Assembly (NCBI RefSeq): GCF_023206395.1
Contig: NZ_CP066149.1
Span: 2,170,001 to 2,234,000 of the forward strand
Origin: Vibrio sp. ED004
GTDB taxonomy: Bacteria; Pseudomonadota; Gammaproteobacteria; Enterobacterales; Vibrionaceae
DNA: 64,000 bases
Reading direction: 5' to 3'
The notes beneath the pieces were generated by a model. That model saw nothing but the letters and a program-made list of their open reading frames with translations, made no database searches and was not told the origin of the DNA. Position numbers and translations under genes: made by a program. The first letter of the stretch is position 1; every line of letters starts with the position of its first letter. Positions 38,346 to 48,561 of the stretch are shown here, piece after piece.

Positions 38346-38780
38346 ATGAGCAGATATAATCAAGCTTCCCACGTATTTTGGAGATGTCAATATCACATAG
38401 TGTGGACACCAAAGTATCGATTTAGGATTTTGAAAAACAATGTAGGTAAAGAAGTTTATCGATGTATAAACGTTTACTGTAATCAACTTGGATGTGAAGT
38501 CGTTGAATTAAACGTTCAAGTTGACCACATGCACTTGGTAGTAAAAGTTCCGCCTAAGTTATCGATATCCAAGTTGATGGGCGTATTGAAAGGCAAAATA
38601 GCTTTAAAACTCTTTAGTAAATTTCCATATTTAAGGAGAAACAAACTCTGGGGTAACCACTTTTGGCAAAGGGGCTATTTTGTCGATAGCGTAGGGTTTA
38701 ATGAAGAAATCATTCGACGCTATGTAAGACATCAAGAGAAAAAAGAGCGCGTGGAGCAGCAGCAATTGGCGTTGGACTAA
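38346..38780 (+). CDS. tnpA: IS200/IS605 family transposase (TnpA, Y1 HUH)
   Basis: A 144-residue single-strand transposase. The HUH motif is QVDHMHLVVKVPP near residue 60, and the catalytic tyrosine lies in RRYVRHQEKK near residue 126. The fold signature at the start is WRCQYHIVWTPKYRF. Length is normal for the IS200 group. The ribosome-binding sequence (AGAGGG, 38332-38337) can pair imperfectly with the CTCCC stretch near 38307-38311, in keeping with the translational control known for IS200. Confidence 0.95.
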   Translation: MSRYNQASHVFWRCQYHIVWTPKYRFRILKNNVGKEVYRCINVYCNQLGCEVVELNVQVDHMHLVVKVPPKLSISKLMGVLKGKIALKLFSKFPYLRRNKLWGNHFWQRGYFVDSVGFNEEIIRRYVRHQEKKERVEQQQLALD

Positions 38781-38784
38781 ACAA

Positions 38785-38802
38785 AGGCCCCCTTTTAGGG
38801 GG
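38785..38802 (+). terminator. hairpin after tnpA
   Basis: GCCCCCTTTTAGGGGGC forms a short GC-rich stem just after the transposase stop. There is no T-run, so termination is uncertain. Confidence 0.5.
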
Positions 38803-38813
38803 CTCACATAAAG

Positions 38814-38833
38814 CCACCTTCTTTAGAAGGTGG
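38814..38833. repeat. right-end subterminal hairpin of the IS200-type element
   Basis: A 9-base stem (CCACCTTCT/AGAAGGTGG) around a two-base loop. It shares the CCACCT stem with the left end. Confidence 0.8.
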
Positions 38834-38881
38834 TAATTTACTATCTATGTAATGTCGTTATATAGAAGACAGTCTACAAAG

Positions 38882-39853
38882 TTACTTGCTGCGTTTAACA
38901 GCCAAGTGCGCAAGCGTGGTTAGTGCTTGCTTATATTCAGAGTCAGGCAGTACAGAAAGCTCAGCAATCGCTTTATCGGCTTCTTCATAGGCCTTATTAG
39001 TCGTGTACTCTAATGAGCCTGTCTCTTTCATTACAGCCATAATTTCGTCGAGACGCTCCATCCCGTTGGCTTTTTCAATAGCTTCACGAATCATGCTTGC
39101 TTGTTCAGCAGAACCATTGTGCATTGCATAAAGTAGAGGCAGTGTTGGTTTGCCTTCAGCAAGGTCGTCACCAACGTTCTTACCCATCTCTTTGCCATCA
39201 GCAGTGTAGTCCATCACATCGTCAATCAGTTGGAATGCGGTGCCTAGGTATTTACCGTAGTTTTGCATAGCCGTTTCGATTTCAGGTGACGACTCAGTAA
39301 GAATCGCGCCAATTTGAGTAGCAGCTTCAAACAAGCGGGCTGTCTTAGAGTAGATAACCTGCATGTAGCTTTCTTCTGTAGTGTCTGGGTTATTACAGTT
39401 CATTAATTGTTGAACTTCACCCTCGGCAATCACGTTTACCGCTTCACTCATTAGCTCAAGGATCTTTAAAGATCCTAGCGTTGTCATCATTTGGAACGAG
39501 CGAGTGTAAATAAAGTCACCCACCAAAACGCTAGCGGCATTACCAAAAGCTGCGTTGGCTGTCGCTTTACCGCGTCTCATGTCCGATTCATCGACGACAT
39601 CATCATGAAGTAGAGTTGCTGTATGAATAAACTCGATAAAGGCTGCAGAGGTGATATGAGCTTCACCTTGGTAACCAAGTGCGCGAGCAGATAAAAGAGC
39701 AAGCAAAGGGCGTAGGCGTTTACCACCGCCGCTAACGATATAAAAACCAAGCTGGTTGATTAAACTTACGTCAGAATTAAGTTGGGCTTGAATTGTTTCA
39801 TTCACTTTTGCCATATCATTGGCAGTAAGCGTTTGGATAGCTTTAAAATCCAT
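38882..39853 (-). CDS. ispB: IspB, octaprenyl diphosphate synthase
   Basis: Long-chain trans-prenyltransferase of 323 residues that makes the ubiquinone side chain. The first aspartate-rich motif is LLHDDVVDESDMRRG near residue 81 and the second is QLIDDVMDYT near residue 209. It is divergent from rplU, the standard arrangement. The product chain length (C40) is inferred from the orthologue. Confidence 0.95.
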   Translation of the reverse strand: MDFKAIQTLTANDMAKVNETIQAQLNSDVSLINQLGFYIVSGGGKRLRPLLALLSARALGYQGEAHITSAAFIEFIHTATLLHDDVVDESDMRRGKATANAAFGNAASVLVGDFIYTRSFQMMTTLGSLKILELMSEAVNVIAEGEVQQLMNCNNPDTTEESYMQVIYSKTARLFEAATQIGAILTESSPEIETAMQNYGKYLGTAFQLIDDVMDYTADGKEMGKNVGDDLAEGKPTLPLLYAMHNGSAEQASMIREAIEKANGMERLDEIMAVMKETGSLEYTTNKAYEEADKAIAELSVLPDSEYKQALTTLAHLAVKRSK

Positions 39854-40010
39854 TGTTCATCCGGCTGAAGTTAGACCCTGTAAGGCTTATACGTTGTATT
39901 TAATTGTTGAATAATACACTAAAAAACGTTGATTAATACATCGCTAAAGGGCATGATTGCCGTACTTTTCTTTGGCGAACAGGTTTTCGCCAATTTTTTA
40001 AAAATATGGC

Positions 40011-40039
40011 TTGTCATAGCGCCATGATTCCCGTAGAAT
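40011..40039 (+). promoter_or_regulatory. sigma-70 promoter of rplU-rpmA
   Basis: TTGTCA and TAGAAT are separated by exactly 17 bases, 83 bases upstream of rplU. This is the best -35/-10 pair I see in the ispB-rplU gap. Confidence 0.75.
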
Positions 40040-40121
40040 CTGCGCCCTATTGATTAGTTTAGCGCACACCCGAGTTGTACAAATAACAACCATAGGCTGT
40101 GCGGAAAAAGCGGAGTAAAAT

Positions 40122-40433
40122 ATGTACGCTGTTTTCCAATCTGGTGGCAAACAACACCGAGTAAGCGAAGGTCAAACACTTCGTTTAGAGAAATTAGACG
40201 TTGAAACTGGTGCAACTGTTGAATTTGACAAAGTTCTTCTTGTTGCTAACGGCGAAGAAATCGCTGTTGGTGCACCTCTTGTTGAAGGTGGCAAGGTTAC
40301 TGCAGAAGTAGTACAACACGGTCGTGGCGATAAAGTAAAAATCGTTAAGTTCCGTCGTCGTAAGCACTCGCGTAAGCAAGCTGGTCACCGTCAGTGGTTC
40401 ACTGAAGTGAAAATCACTGGCATTAACGCTTAA
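40122..40433 (+). CDS. rplU: Ribosomal protein L21
   Basis: A 103-residue large-subunit protein ([18 protein letters not shown] at the start and the basic [19 protein letters not shown] near the end). It is cotranscribed with rpmA, 19 bases downstream. Confidence 0.98.
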   Translation: MYAVFQSGGKQHRVSEGQTLRLEKLDVETGATVEFDKVLLVANGEEIAVGAPLVEGGKVTAEVVQHGRGDKVKIVKFRRRKHSRKQAGHRQWFTEVKITGINA

Positions 40434-40452
40434 GTATTAGGAGAGTTTAACA

Positions 40453-40710
40453 ATGGCACATAAAAAAGCTGGCGGTTCTACTAATAACGGCCGCGATTCA
40501 GAAAGCAAACGTCTTGGTGTTAAGCGTTTTGGTGGTGAATCTGTTCTTGCAGGTAACATCATCGTTCGTCAACGTGGTACTAAGTTCCACGCTGGCACAA
40601 ACGTTGGTATCGGTAAAGACCACACTCTTTTCGCTCTTACTGAAGGTAAAGTGAAATTTGCTGTTAAAGGTCCTAAAAACCGTAAGTTTGTAAGCATCGA
40701 AGCTGAGTAA
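40453..40710 (+). CDS. rpmA: Ribosomal protein L27
   Basis: An 85-residue large-subunit protein that reaches the peptidyl transferase centre ([20 protein letters not shown], the typical start). AGGAG lies upstream. It is followed by a strong terminator. Confidence 0.98.
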   Translation: MAHKKAGGSTNNGRDSESKRLGVKRFGGESVLAGNIIVRQRGTKFHAGTNVGIGKDHTLFALTEGKVKFAVKGPKNRKFVSIEAE

Positions 40711-40757
40711 TTTAATCTTTAACTAGATTATTTTAATAGCTTTCAAGCTGAATTCAA

Positions 40758-40786
40758 AAGCCCTGCCGATTCGGCAGGGTTTTTTA
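40758..40786 (+). terminator. terminator after rpmA
   Basis: CCCTGCCG/CGGCAGGG stem with a three-base loop and a six-T run. Confidence 0.93.
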
Positions 40787-40973
40787 TTTATAGCGAGAAT
40801 AAAAAAGCAGACGCTCTTGTCTTAGCTTTAATAAGCTTAAAGCAAAGAACCTCTCCTTCTTTGTTCCTTGGTTGCAGGTCGGCCTAGATCTTAGGTGATC
40901 GATCTAAACACGGATCTGCTAGAATTTATATCACTCCATGATGAGTGGTAACGCAACGTAAGTGCGGAGTTAA

Positions 40974-42149
<1,176 letters not shown>

Positions 42150-42209
42150 CCCCCGCATTTCTTATCAACACTTAGGTCGTTTCTTCTAAAGAGCGCCGAT
42201 AGTTTTATT

Positions 42210-42237
42210 AAACCGCAATGAAAATTGCGGTTTTTTT
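42210..42237 (+). terminator. terminator after obgE
   Basis: AAACCGCAAT/ATTGCGGTTT stem with a GAAA loop and T-run. Confidence 0.92.
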
Positions 42238-42314
42238 GTATCTAAATCATTATGTACTGTCGGATTTTAATGCAGAATTTATTCTAACTAGTTAACGCCT
42301 ATGGGAAGGAAATC

Positions 42315-43082
42315 ATGGCATCAAAGCAAAGAGCGATCTCAAGACTGGTCGCTCAGTCAGGGCAAATGTTATTAGCGCACGGCGCTGAAAGTACTTTAGT
42401 TGGCGATATTATGCGCCGCATTGGCATCGCTTGTGGAGTGGACGAAGTTGAAGTCGCTCTGTCAGCTAATGCGCTTGTGGTCACGACTGTGATGAATGAT
42501 CACTGTATCACCACCACTCGAAGCTGTGCTGATCGCGGCATTAACATGCAAGTGATCACCGACATTCAACGAGTTTGTATCATGATGGAGAAGGGAATTC
42601 TCGATTATGGGTTAGCGTATAAAAAGATCCAAAGCATAAGCCCTGAACGTTATAACCGCTGGATAGTGGTTGTAATGATCGGGTTGTCGTGTGCCTCTTT
42701 TAGTCGTCTTGCCGGCGGTGATTGGCAGGTATTCATGATGACCTTCATTGCCTCTGCTTGTGGCATGATCGTCAGACAAGAAATTGGTCATCGCCATTTC
42801 AATCCGCTATTAAACTTTGCTGTCACCGCATTCGTGACTACTACCATCTCGGCTCAGGCTGTACTTTACAATATTGGCGGTCAACCCACGATTGTGATGG
42901 CTTCATCTGTGTTGATGCTTGTGCCAGGCTTCCCTCTGATTAACTCCGTTGCAGATATGCTTAAAGGTCACATAAACATGGGCTTAGCGCGTTTTACCAT
43001 GGCCAGTTTGCTAACACTTGCGACAAGCTTAGGTATTGTCGCTGCGATGAGTTTGTCTAATGTTTGGGGGTGGGCGAGCTAA
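42315..43082 (+). CDS. yjjP: YjjP-like subunit of a split ThrE-family exporter
   Basis: A 255-residue member of the threonine/serine exporter (ThrE, DUF1212) family. A soluble N-terminal part (GQMLLAHGAESTLVGDIMRRI) is followed by five or so hydrophobic segments from residue 115. In E. coli YjjP works with YjjB and has been linked to succinate export. The stop overlaps the yjjB start by one base. Confidence 0.9.
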   Translation: MASKQRAISRLVAQSGQMLLAHGAESTLVGDIMRRIGIACGVDEVEVALSANALVVTTVMNDHCITTTRSCADRGINMQVITDIQRVCIMMEKGILDYGLAYKKIQSISPERYNRWIVVVMIGLSCASFSRLAGGDWQVFMMTFIASACGMIVRQEIGHRHFNPLLNFAVTAFVTTTISAQAVLYNIGGQPTIVMASSVLMLVPGFPLINSVADMLKGHINMGLARFTMASLLTLATSLGIVAAMSLSNVWGWAS

Positions 43083-43555
43083 TGAGTCTTTTTGAATTGT
43101 TTCTGGGTTTGCTCAACGATATGTTTTTTGCCGCGATTCCTGCTGTAGGATTCGCATTGGTTTTTAATGTTCCACAACGCGCCTTAATTTATTGTGCACT
43201 GGGCGGCTCTATCGGCCACGGCAGTCGTTATTTGATGATGCACTTTGGTATTCCTATTGAGTGGGCCACCTTTTTTGCCGCGACAATAGTAGGCATGATC
43301 GGAGTGCATTGGTCACACCAATTGTTAGCGCATCCTAAGGTATTTACCGTCGCAGCTTTGATTCCAATGGTGCCGGGCGTATTTGCCTTTAAAGCGATGA
43401 TTGCCATGGTTGAGATAAACAGAGCAGGGTACAGCCCTGAATTACTGGCAATGTTGATGGAGAACTTTTTGAAATCGATGTTCATTATCGCCGGACTGGC
43501 GGTTGGCTTAGCTGTGCCTGGGCTGTTATTCTACCGTCGTAGACCTATCGTCTAG
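43082..43555 (+). CDS. yjjB: YjjB-like subunit of a split ThrE-family exporter
   Basis: A 157-residue membrane protein with about five hydrophobic segments and the family motif PMVPGVFAFKAM near residue 103. I placed the start at the ATG that overlaps the yjjP stop (TAATG), which gives the usual family length. YjjP plus YjjB together equal one ThrE protein. Confidence 0.9.
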   Translation: MSLFELFLGLLNDMFFAAIPAVGFALVFNVPQRALIYCALGGSIGHGSRYLMMHFGIPIEWATFFAATIVGMIGVHWSHQLLAHPKVFTVAALIPMVPGVFAFKAMIAMVEINRAGYSPELLAMLMENFLKSMFIIAGLAVGLAVPGLLFYRRRPIV

Positions 43556-43593
43556 CATCAATTTTCTCCAGTTAAGGACAGGACTTTCGATTT

Positions 43594-44073
43594 ATGATCA
43601 TCAGCATGATTGCAGCAATGGCAAATAACCGTGTAATAGGTAAAGACAATCAGATGCCTTGGCATTTACCTGCGGACTTCGCATGGTTCAAGCGCTCAAC
43701 TATGGGTAAACCTGTCGTAATGGGGCGTAAGACCTATGACTCAATTGGGCGCCCTCTGCCAGGTCGATTGAACGTTGTGATCAGCCGCGATGAGAGCTTA
43801 GAGATAGAAGGGGTAACGACAGTTACTTCGATTGAAAATGCTCTTGAGTTAGTCAGCGATGTTGAAGAGGTGATGATTATCGGTGGTGGTTCAATCTATG
43901 AAAGCTGCCTCCCAAAAGCAGACAAGCTGTACCTGACCTATATCGATTTTGATGTTGATGGAGACACTCAATTCCCAGACTGGGGAGAAGGTTGGAAACA
44001 GAGCTTTAATGATACTTATCAAGCGGATGAGAAAAACAAACACAACATGGAATTTGTGATTCTTGAGCGCTAA
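43594..44073 (+). CDS. folA: Dihydrofolate reductase
   Basis: A 159-residue chromosomal DHFR giving tetrahydrofolate. ISMIAAMANNRVIGKDNQMPW holds the substrate loop, the proton donor Asp is in LPADFAWFKRST, and the NADPH motifs are MGRKTYDSIGRPLPGR and IIGGGSIYE. It is convergent with apaH, as in E. coli. Confidence 0.97.
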   Translation: MIISMIAAMANNRVIGKDNQMPWHLPADFAWFKRSTMGKPVVMGRKTYDSIGRPLPGRLNVVISRDESLEIEGVTTVTSIENALELVSDVEEVMIIGGGSIYESCLPKADKLYLTYIDFDVDGDTQFPDWGEGWKQSFNDTYQADEKNKHNMEFVILER

Positions 44074-44088
44074 GTCCTAATTTAAAAT

Positions 44089-44119
44089 CACTTGCGCTGC
44101 TGCACGAGTAGCGCAAGTG
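44089..44119. terminator. hairpin between folA and apaH
   Basis: CACTTGCGC/GCGCAAGTG stem with a 13-base loop, between convergent genes. The T-run is poor. Confidence 0.5.
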
Positions 44120-44129
44120 TTCTGTATAT

Positions 44130-44933
44130 CTATAACGCTTTTTGAGTAAAAAGCTGTTTGTCTTCCCAGCGAAGTGCCGTTAGCTCTCCACCCCAAACAC
44201 ACCCAGTATCAAGCCCAATCACATCTTTTCCGTTATAGCCTTCAAGTGCCGCCCAGTGCCCAAATAACACTGTTTTATCTAACAGAACTCTTTGAGGAAG
44301 GTCGAACCAAGGAATGTAATCGTTGTCAGTGACCTCTTTTGGAGGAAGTTTGCATCCCATGTCTAATCGCCCATCAGGAAAGCAGAAGCGCATACGTGTA
44401 AAGCTATTGATCGCGTATCGGTAACGTTCTATATCACTCAGTTCTTTCGACCATAAGTCAGGAGTGTTGCTGTACATGTTCTCAATCAGCCACTTCCATT
44501 TTTTTGAGCGTAATAGACCTATGATCTTTTTGTTCTCTTTACGCGCTCGCTTTACTGTCCATTGCGGAGAAATGCCCGCATGGGTCATGACAAATTGATC
44601 ATGTTCTTGCATCAATGGCTGTTCTCTAAGCCATTCAAGCAACTCGTCTTTGTCATTAGCATCTAGGATTTGCTGAGTTTGATCTTTCTTCTTTGCTGGA
44701 AAAAGGCCAAGCGAAACGGCGAGCAGGTGTAGGTCATGATTGCCTAACACCACCTTTGCCGATTCTCCTAAAGACTTGATAAACCTGAGTGTATCAAGTG
44801 ATTTAGGGCCTCTTGCGACCAAGTCACCTGCGACCCACAAAGTGTCTATTTGTTTATCAAATTTGACGGTTTCAAGTAAGAGTTGAAGTTCGTCGAAGCA
44901 CCCTTGGATGTCTCCGACAATATAATTCGACAC
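44130..44933 (-). CDS. apaH: ApaH, diadenosine tetraphosphatase
   Basis: Metallophosphatase of 267 residues that hydrolyses Ap4A to two ADP and can remove Np4 caps from RNA. Motifs are VGDIQGCFDEL, GDLVARGPKSL, GNHDLHLL and MTHAGI. It follows apaG by 29 bases and is the last gene of the run. Confidence 0.97.
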   Translation of the reverse strand: MSNYIVGDIQGCFDELQLLLETVKFDKQIDTLWVAGDLVARGPKSLDTLRFIKSLGESAKVVLGNHDLHLLAVSLGLFPAKKKDQTQQILDANDKDELLEWLREQPLMQEHDQFVMTHAGISPQWTVKRARKENKKIIGLLRSKKWKWLIENMYSNTPDLWSKELSDIERYRYAINSFTRMRFCFPDGRLDMGCKLPPKEVTDNDYIPWFDLPQRVLLDKTVLFGHWAALEGYNGKDVIGLDTGCVWGGELTALRWEDKQLFTQKAL

Positions 44934-44962
44934 AGTATTTTCCTGTAGATGCTGAAGTATGA

Positions 44963-45343
44963 CTAGTTAAGAATGTTCGGGATTGCGAGTCTGAATGGAT
45001 CGACTTCTGTGATGAAATCAATGCCTTTGTTATCGGTCATCACATAGTGGCCCTGCATAACACCCACAGGGGTTTCGATGACGGTACCACTTGTGTAAGT
45101 GTATTCGTCGTTGGCTTCAATCACGGGTTGTTGTCCAACCACACCATCACCTTCAATGGTGAGTTGCTTGCCGTTAGAGTCGGTAATTAACCAGCGGCGA
45201 GACATCAGCTGTACCGTTGTTTTGCTTAGGTTTTTGATGGTTATGATGTAGGCGAAGACGTAACGGTTCTTCGTTGGCTCAGATTGCTCCTCTATGTATT
45301 TAGAGTGAACCTGGCATTTGATACAAGGCGTAGATATATCCAT
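44963..45343 (-). CDS. apaG: ApaG, FNIII-like protein
   Basis: A 126-residue protein with the ApaG fibronectin-III-like fold ([38 protein letters not shown] and GVMQGHYVM). Its biochemical role is not settled; genetically it is tied to apaH. Confidence 0.95.
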   Translation of the reverse strand: MDISTPCIKCQVHSKYIEEQSEPTKNRYVFAYIITIKNLSKTTVQLMSRRWLITDSNGKQLTIEGDGVVGQQPVIEANDEYTYTSGTVIETPVGVMQGHYVMTDNKGIDFITEVDPFRLAIPNILN

Positions 45344-45393
45344 ATTCGCACCTTTTGTTGTTGGTATACTTAATGTAATTAAAGTATTACATA

Positions 45394-45428
45394 AAAAAGG
45401 CTCCTAACCGAAGTGTAGGAGCCTTTTT
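45394..45428 (-). terminator. terminator between rsmA and apaG
   Basis: A 13-base perfect stem (AAAAAGGCTCCTA/TAGGAGCCTTTTT) just after rsmA on the minus strand. It separates lptD-surA-pdxA-rsmA from apaG-apaH, unless read through. Confidence 0.9.
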
Positions 45429-45431
45429 TAT

Positions 45432-46247
45432 TTATTTATCAGCGTTGTGACTGTCGTGCAGCCAGTTTGCCATGTCGACAAACTGCTCGAGCGTTAAGTT
45501 TTCAGGACGCATACTTGGGTTGATACCAAGTTCTTCAAGCACTTCCTTATCAATTAAGCTCTTGTAGCAGTTACGAACCGTTTTACGACGTTGATTAAAG
45601 CCTTCACGACAAACACGATCTAACCATTTTAGATCTTTTGCTGGGTAAGGTAACACCTCGTAAGGCTGTAGACGTACAACTGCAGAGTCTACTTTCGGTG
45701 GCGGAACGAAGGCCGTTGGTGGCACTTCCAGTACTGGTGTTACTTTGCAGTAGTATTGAGCCATTACAGTAAGACGACCGTAAGCTTTGCTGCCAGGACC
45801 TGCCGCCAAACGGTTAACCACTTCTTTTTGAAGCATAAAGTGCATGTCTTGCACGTCTTTATGGAACTCAAAAAGGTGGAACATCAAAGGTGTAGATATG
45901 TTATATGGCAAGTTACCAAAGATGCGTAGCTTATTGTTTGGCTTAACCAGTTCTTGGAAGTCGAACTTCATCGCATCGCCTTCGCGGATTGTTAGCTTGT
46001 CTGCTAAATCCGGATGGTTGCGAAGACGTTCTGCAAGGTCTCTATCCAATTCGATAACGGTAAATTTATCGACAAGCTTACCCACAGGCTCAGTAATAGC
46101 GCCTAGACCAGGGCCGATCTCTACTAGGTTTTGACCTGGTAGTGGGTTAATGCTCGATACGATGCCATCAATAATGTATGGATCGTTAAGGAAGTTTTGA
46201 CCAAAACGTTTACGCGCTTTGTGTCCTAAGTGGACATCATTTCTCAT
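45432..46247 (-). CDS. rsmA: RsmA/KsgA, 16S rRNA dimethyladenosine transferase
   Basis: A 271-residue methyltransferase that dimethylates A1518 and A1519 of 16S r[17 protein letters not shown] is the N-terminal signature, the SAM motif is [11 protein letters not shown] and the catalytic motif is NLPYNIS. Its start overlaps the pdxA stop by four bases. Loss gives kasugamycin resistance in related species. Confidence 0.97.
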   Translation of the reverse strand: MRNDVHLGHKARKRFGQNFLNDPYIIDGIVSSINPLPGQNLVEIGPGLGAITEPVGKLVDKFTVIELDRDLAERLRNHPDLADKLTIREGDAMKFDFQELVKPNNKLRIFGNLPYNISTPLMFHLFEFHKDVQDMHFMLQKEVVNRLAAGPGSKAYGRLTVMAQYYCKVTPVLEVPPTAFVPPPKVDSAVVRLQPYEVLPYPAKDLKWLDRVCREGFNQRRKTVRNCYKSLIDKEVLEELGINPSMRPENLTLEQFVDMANWLHDSHNADK

Positions 46248-47233
46248 TGCTTTTTCTCTACTAATTCAATGGCGTGCGTGAGCGCTGTTCTAAAGCTCCC
46301 TGTATCGGCTTGGCCTTTCCCTGCCAAGTCTAAGGCGGTACCGTGGTCGACTGATGTGCGAATAAACGGCAAGCCAAGCGTGATGTTCACTGAGCGACCA
46401 AACCCTTTGTATTTCAATACCGGGAGTACTTGGTCGTGATACATACCTAAAACAGCATCTGCATCTTGCAAATATTTTTCATTAAAGATGGTATCTGCTG
46501 GCAATGGACCAACTAAATTGATGCCATCTTTTTGGCGAATTTTTTCTAGCGTAGGGGTGATAGTTTCAATCTCTTCACGACCCAAACAACCATCTTCACC
46601 TGCATGTGGGTTCAAGCCACATACGTAGATAGTTGGTTTCTCAATAGCAAACTTTTCAACCAAGTCTTTATTCAGAATCGCAATAATTTGCTCTAATCTG
46701 TCTTCGGTTACGGCTTGAGATACATAAGCTAGTGGGATATGTGTTGTTACTAGCGCAACACGCAGCCCTTCAGTTGCCAACATCATCACCACGAGCGGTG
46801 TATTGGACTTCTCTGCAAAGAACTCGGTATGGCCGCTAAAAGCAACGCCAGCTCGGTTAATTACACCCTTGTGAACGGGGCCGGTGACAATAGCATCAAA
46901 TTCATCATTCATACAGCCAATTGCTGCGGTTTCTAAAGTATTTAATACGTAATGACCGTTAGCCTCGTTGAGTTGGCCAGCAATAGCCGTTTCAGCGAGT
47001 GGAACATGTTTCACAACCAGTGTGCCTGAGCGTTGTGGTTGTTTAGCTGCATCTGCGTCGTAGTCCAGTAGTTCTACGTCTATACCTAGGATTTTCGCGC
47101 GTTCGGCTAGCAGTGTTTTATCGGCACAAACCACGAGTTGATGAGGCCAACTCTCTTGAGATAACGCCAGAGTTAAGTCTGGTCCTATCCCTGCTGGTTC
47201 ACCCGCGGTAATGACAATACGTTTAGTTGTCAT
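46244..47233 (-). CDS. pdxA: PdxA, 4-hydroxythreonine-4-phosphate dehydrogenase
   Basis: A 329-residue enzyme of the DXP-dependent pyridoxal phosphate pathway. Metal-binding histidines are in FSGHTEFFA and [16 protein letters not shown] placed the start at the ATG before [19 protein letters not shown], which gives the E. coli length; an upstream ATG would add 11 residues that also lie within surA. It overlaps surA by 11 bases. Confidence 0.96.
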   Translation of the reverse strand: MTTKRIVITAGEPAGIGPDLTLALSQESWPHQLVVCADKTLLAERAKILGIDVELLDYDADAAKQPQRSGTLVVKHVPLAETAIAGQLNEANGHYVLNTLETAAIGCMNDEFDAIVTGPVHKGVINRAGVAFSGHTEFFAEKSNTPLVVMMLATEGLRVALVTTHIPLAYVSQAVTEDRLEQIIAILNKDLVEKFAIEKPTIYVCGLNPHAGEDGCLGREEIETITPTLEKIRQKDGINLVGPLPADTIFNEKYLQDADAVLGMYHDQVLPVLKYKGFGRSVNITLGLPFIRTSVDHGTALDLAGKGQADTGSFRTALTHAIELVEKKQ

Positions 47234-48518
47234 CTTGGTCGTCCTCAACCATTTCAACAAAGGCACTTGCTCTTACTTCTTGTAGCCAAGCACCAGCTTC
47301 TTCGTTGAACTTACGGTTAAATAGAATTTGGTAAGCTTTGTTCTTTAATGCTGAATCTGTACGGTCGACTTCACGACGGTCGAGAACTTCAACGATGTGC
47401 CAGCCATGAACAGTTTTAAATGGCGCGCTGATTTTACCTTCAGGTAGTGTCTCTACTTGGTGCTTGAATTCTGGTACGTACAAGTCAGGTGTTTGGTAGC
47501 CTAGCTCACCGTCTTGAACAGCTGAACCTGGGTCTTGGCTGTATTGCTGAGCAAGGTCACCAAAGCTCGCCTCACCAGCATTTACGCGACGCGTGATCTC
47601 TTCAAGTTGCTCTTTCGCACCGTCATCACTTAGGATCACCGTAGGCTTAATCAAAATATGGCGTGCATTCACTTCAGTTACCGCAACCGTTTCTAGGCCT
47701 TTCACATCTTCAATTTTTAGAATGTGGAAACCTACACCGCTGCGGAATGGGCCGATAATGCTGCCTTTATTCTGCATTTTGATTTGGTCAGCAAAGATGG
47801 TTGGCATCTCTTCTTTACGCATCCAACCCCAATTACCACCTTGTAGGGCTTTAGGGCCCTTAGAGTAAGTATAAGCCATGGTGCTGAAGTCTTTGCCTGA
47901 GTTTAGTTCTTCAACTAGATCTTTAGCTTGAGCTTCTAGCTCTTCTTTTGTTTGATCATCATTAAAGCGAAGTTGAATGTGACCAATTTTGTATTGAACC
48001 GTCGCGTTAGTCTCTTGCGCCAAGATGTCCGCAAGGTTATCGACTTCTGCTGGAAGAATGTTGATACGACGACGCACGAGAGCGTTACGAGCTTCGCTTG
48101 CTGCGATTTCTTTTCTTACTTGCTCACGAAAAGCGTTGTAGCTCAAGCCTTCTTCAGCAACCGATGCGGTAAGTTGTTCTACGGTTTGGTTGTTGTCTTT
48201 CGCGATGCCTTCGATTGCTTGATCAAGTCGTGCATCATCAATACGAACACCGATACGTTCCGCTTCTTGAGTTTGAATCGTATCGATGATCAGTTTTTCT
48301 AGCACTTGCTCATTAAGCACATCTTGCGATGGCAGTGTTTGACCACTTTTCTTAGCGTTTGCGCGTAGCGTTTTCATTGAAGCATCGATGTCGCTTTGTA
48401 AAATCACGCCTTCGTTCACGATCACTTTTACGCTGTCGAGTTCAACAGGCGCTGCGTAGCTTGTCGATAAAGTACAAGCCGCTGCGACAGCTATTAATTT
48501 GCGTTTCCACAATGTCAT
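47223..48518 (-). CDS. surA: SurA, periplasmic chaperone and peptidyl-prolyl isomerase
   Basis: A 431-residue outer-membrane protein chaperone. A signal peptide ([14 protein letters not shown]) is followed by the SurA N-domain and two parvulin domains (around residues 175-275 and 290-385; the second begins [11 protein letters not shown]). It helps fold porins and LptD, whose gene lies directly upstream. Confidence 0.96.
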   Translation of the reverse strand: MTLWKRKLIAVAAACTLSTSYAAPVELDSVKVIVNEGVILQSDIDASMKTLRANAKKSGQTLPSQDVLNEQVLEKLIIDTIQTQEAERIGVRIDDARLDQAIEGIAKDNNQTVEQLTASVAEEGLSYNAFREQVRKEIAASEARNALVRRRINILPAEVDNLADILAQETNATVQYKIGHIQLRFNDDQTKEELEAQAKDLVEELNSGKDFSTMAYTYSKGPKALQGGNWGWMRKEEMPTIFADQIKMQNKGSIIGPFRSGVGFHILKIEDVKGLETVAVTEVNARHILIKPTVILSDDGAKEQLEEITRRVNAGEASFGDLAQQYSQDPGSAVQDGELGYQTPDLYVPEFKHQVETLPEGKISAPFKTVHGWHIVEVLDRREVDRTDSALKNKAYQILFNRKFNEEAGAWLQEVRASAFVEMVEDDQDDN

Positions 48519-48561
48519 GTGTAATCCTTTAAATTTACTGATTTTTTATCAATAAAGAAAA

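Larger units (their letters stand above)
38231..38846 (+). mobile_element. IS200-type insertion sequence (IS200/IS605 family, tnpA only)
   Basis: About 0.6 kb, with a single Y1-transposase gene flanked by subterminal hairpins instead of terminal inverted repeats. The left hairpin is at 38239-38262 and the right at 38814-38833; both share a CCACCT...AGGTGG stem. There is no tnpB, so it is of the IS200 rather than the IS605 kind. Exact ends cannot be set without an empty site; the limits given are approximate. Both hairpins look intact, so it may be active. Confidence 0.85.

Noticed and set aside
40861..40925. GATC-rich inverted pattern upstream of obgE as an operator
   Set aside because: The symmetry is imperfect and short; not separable from chance.
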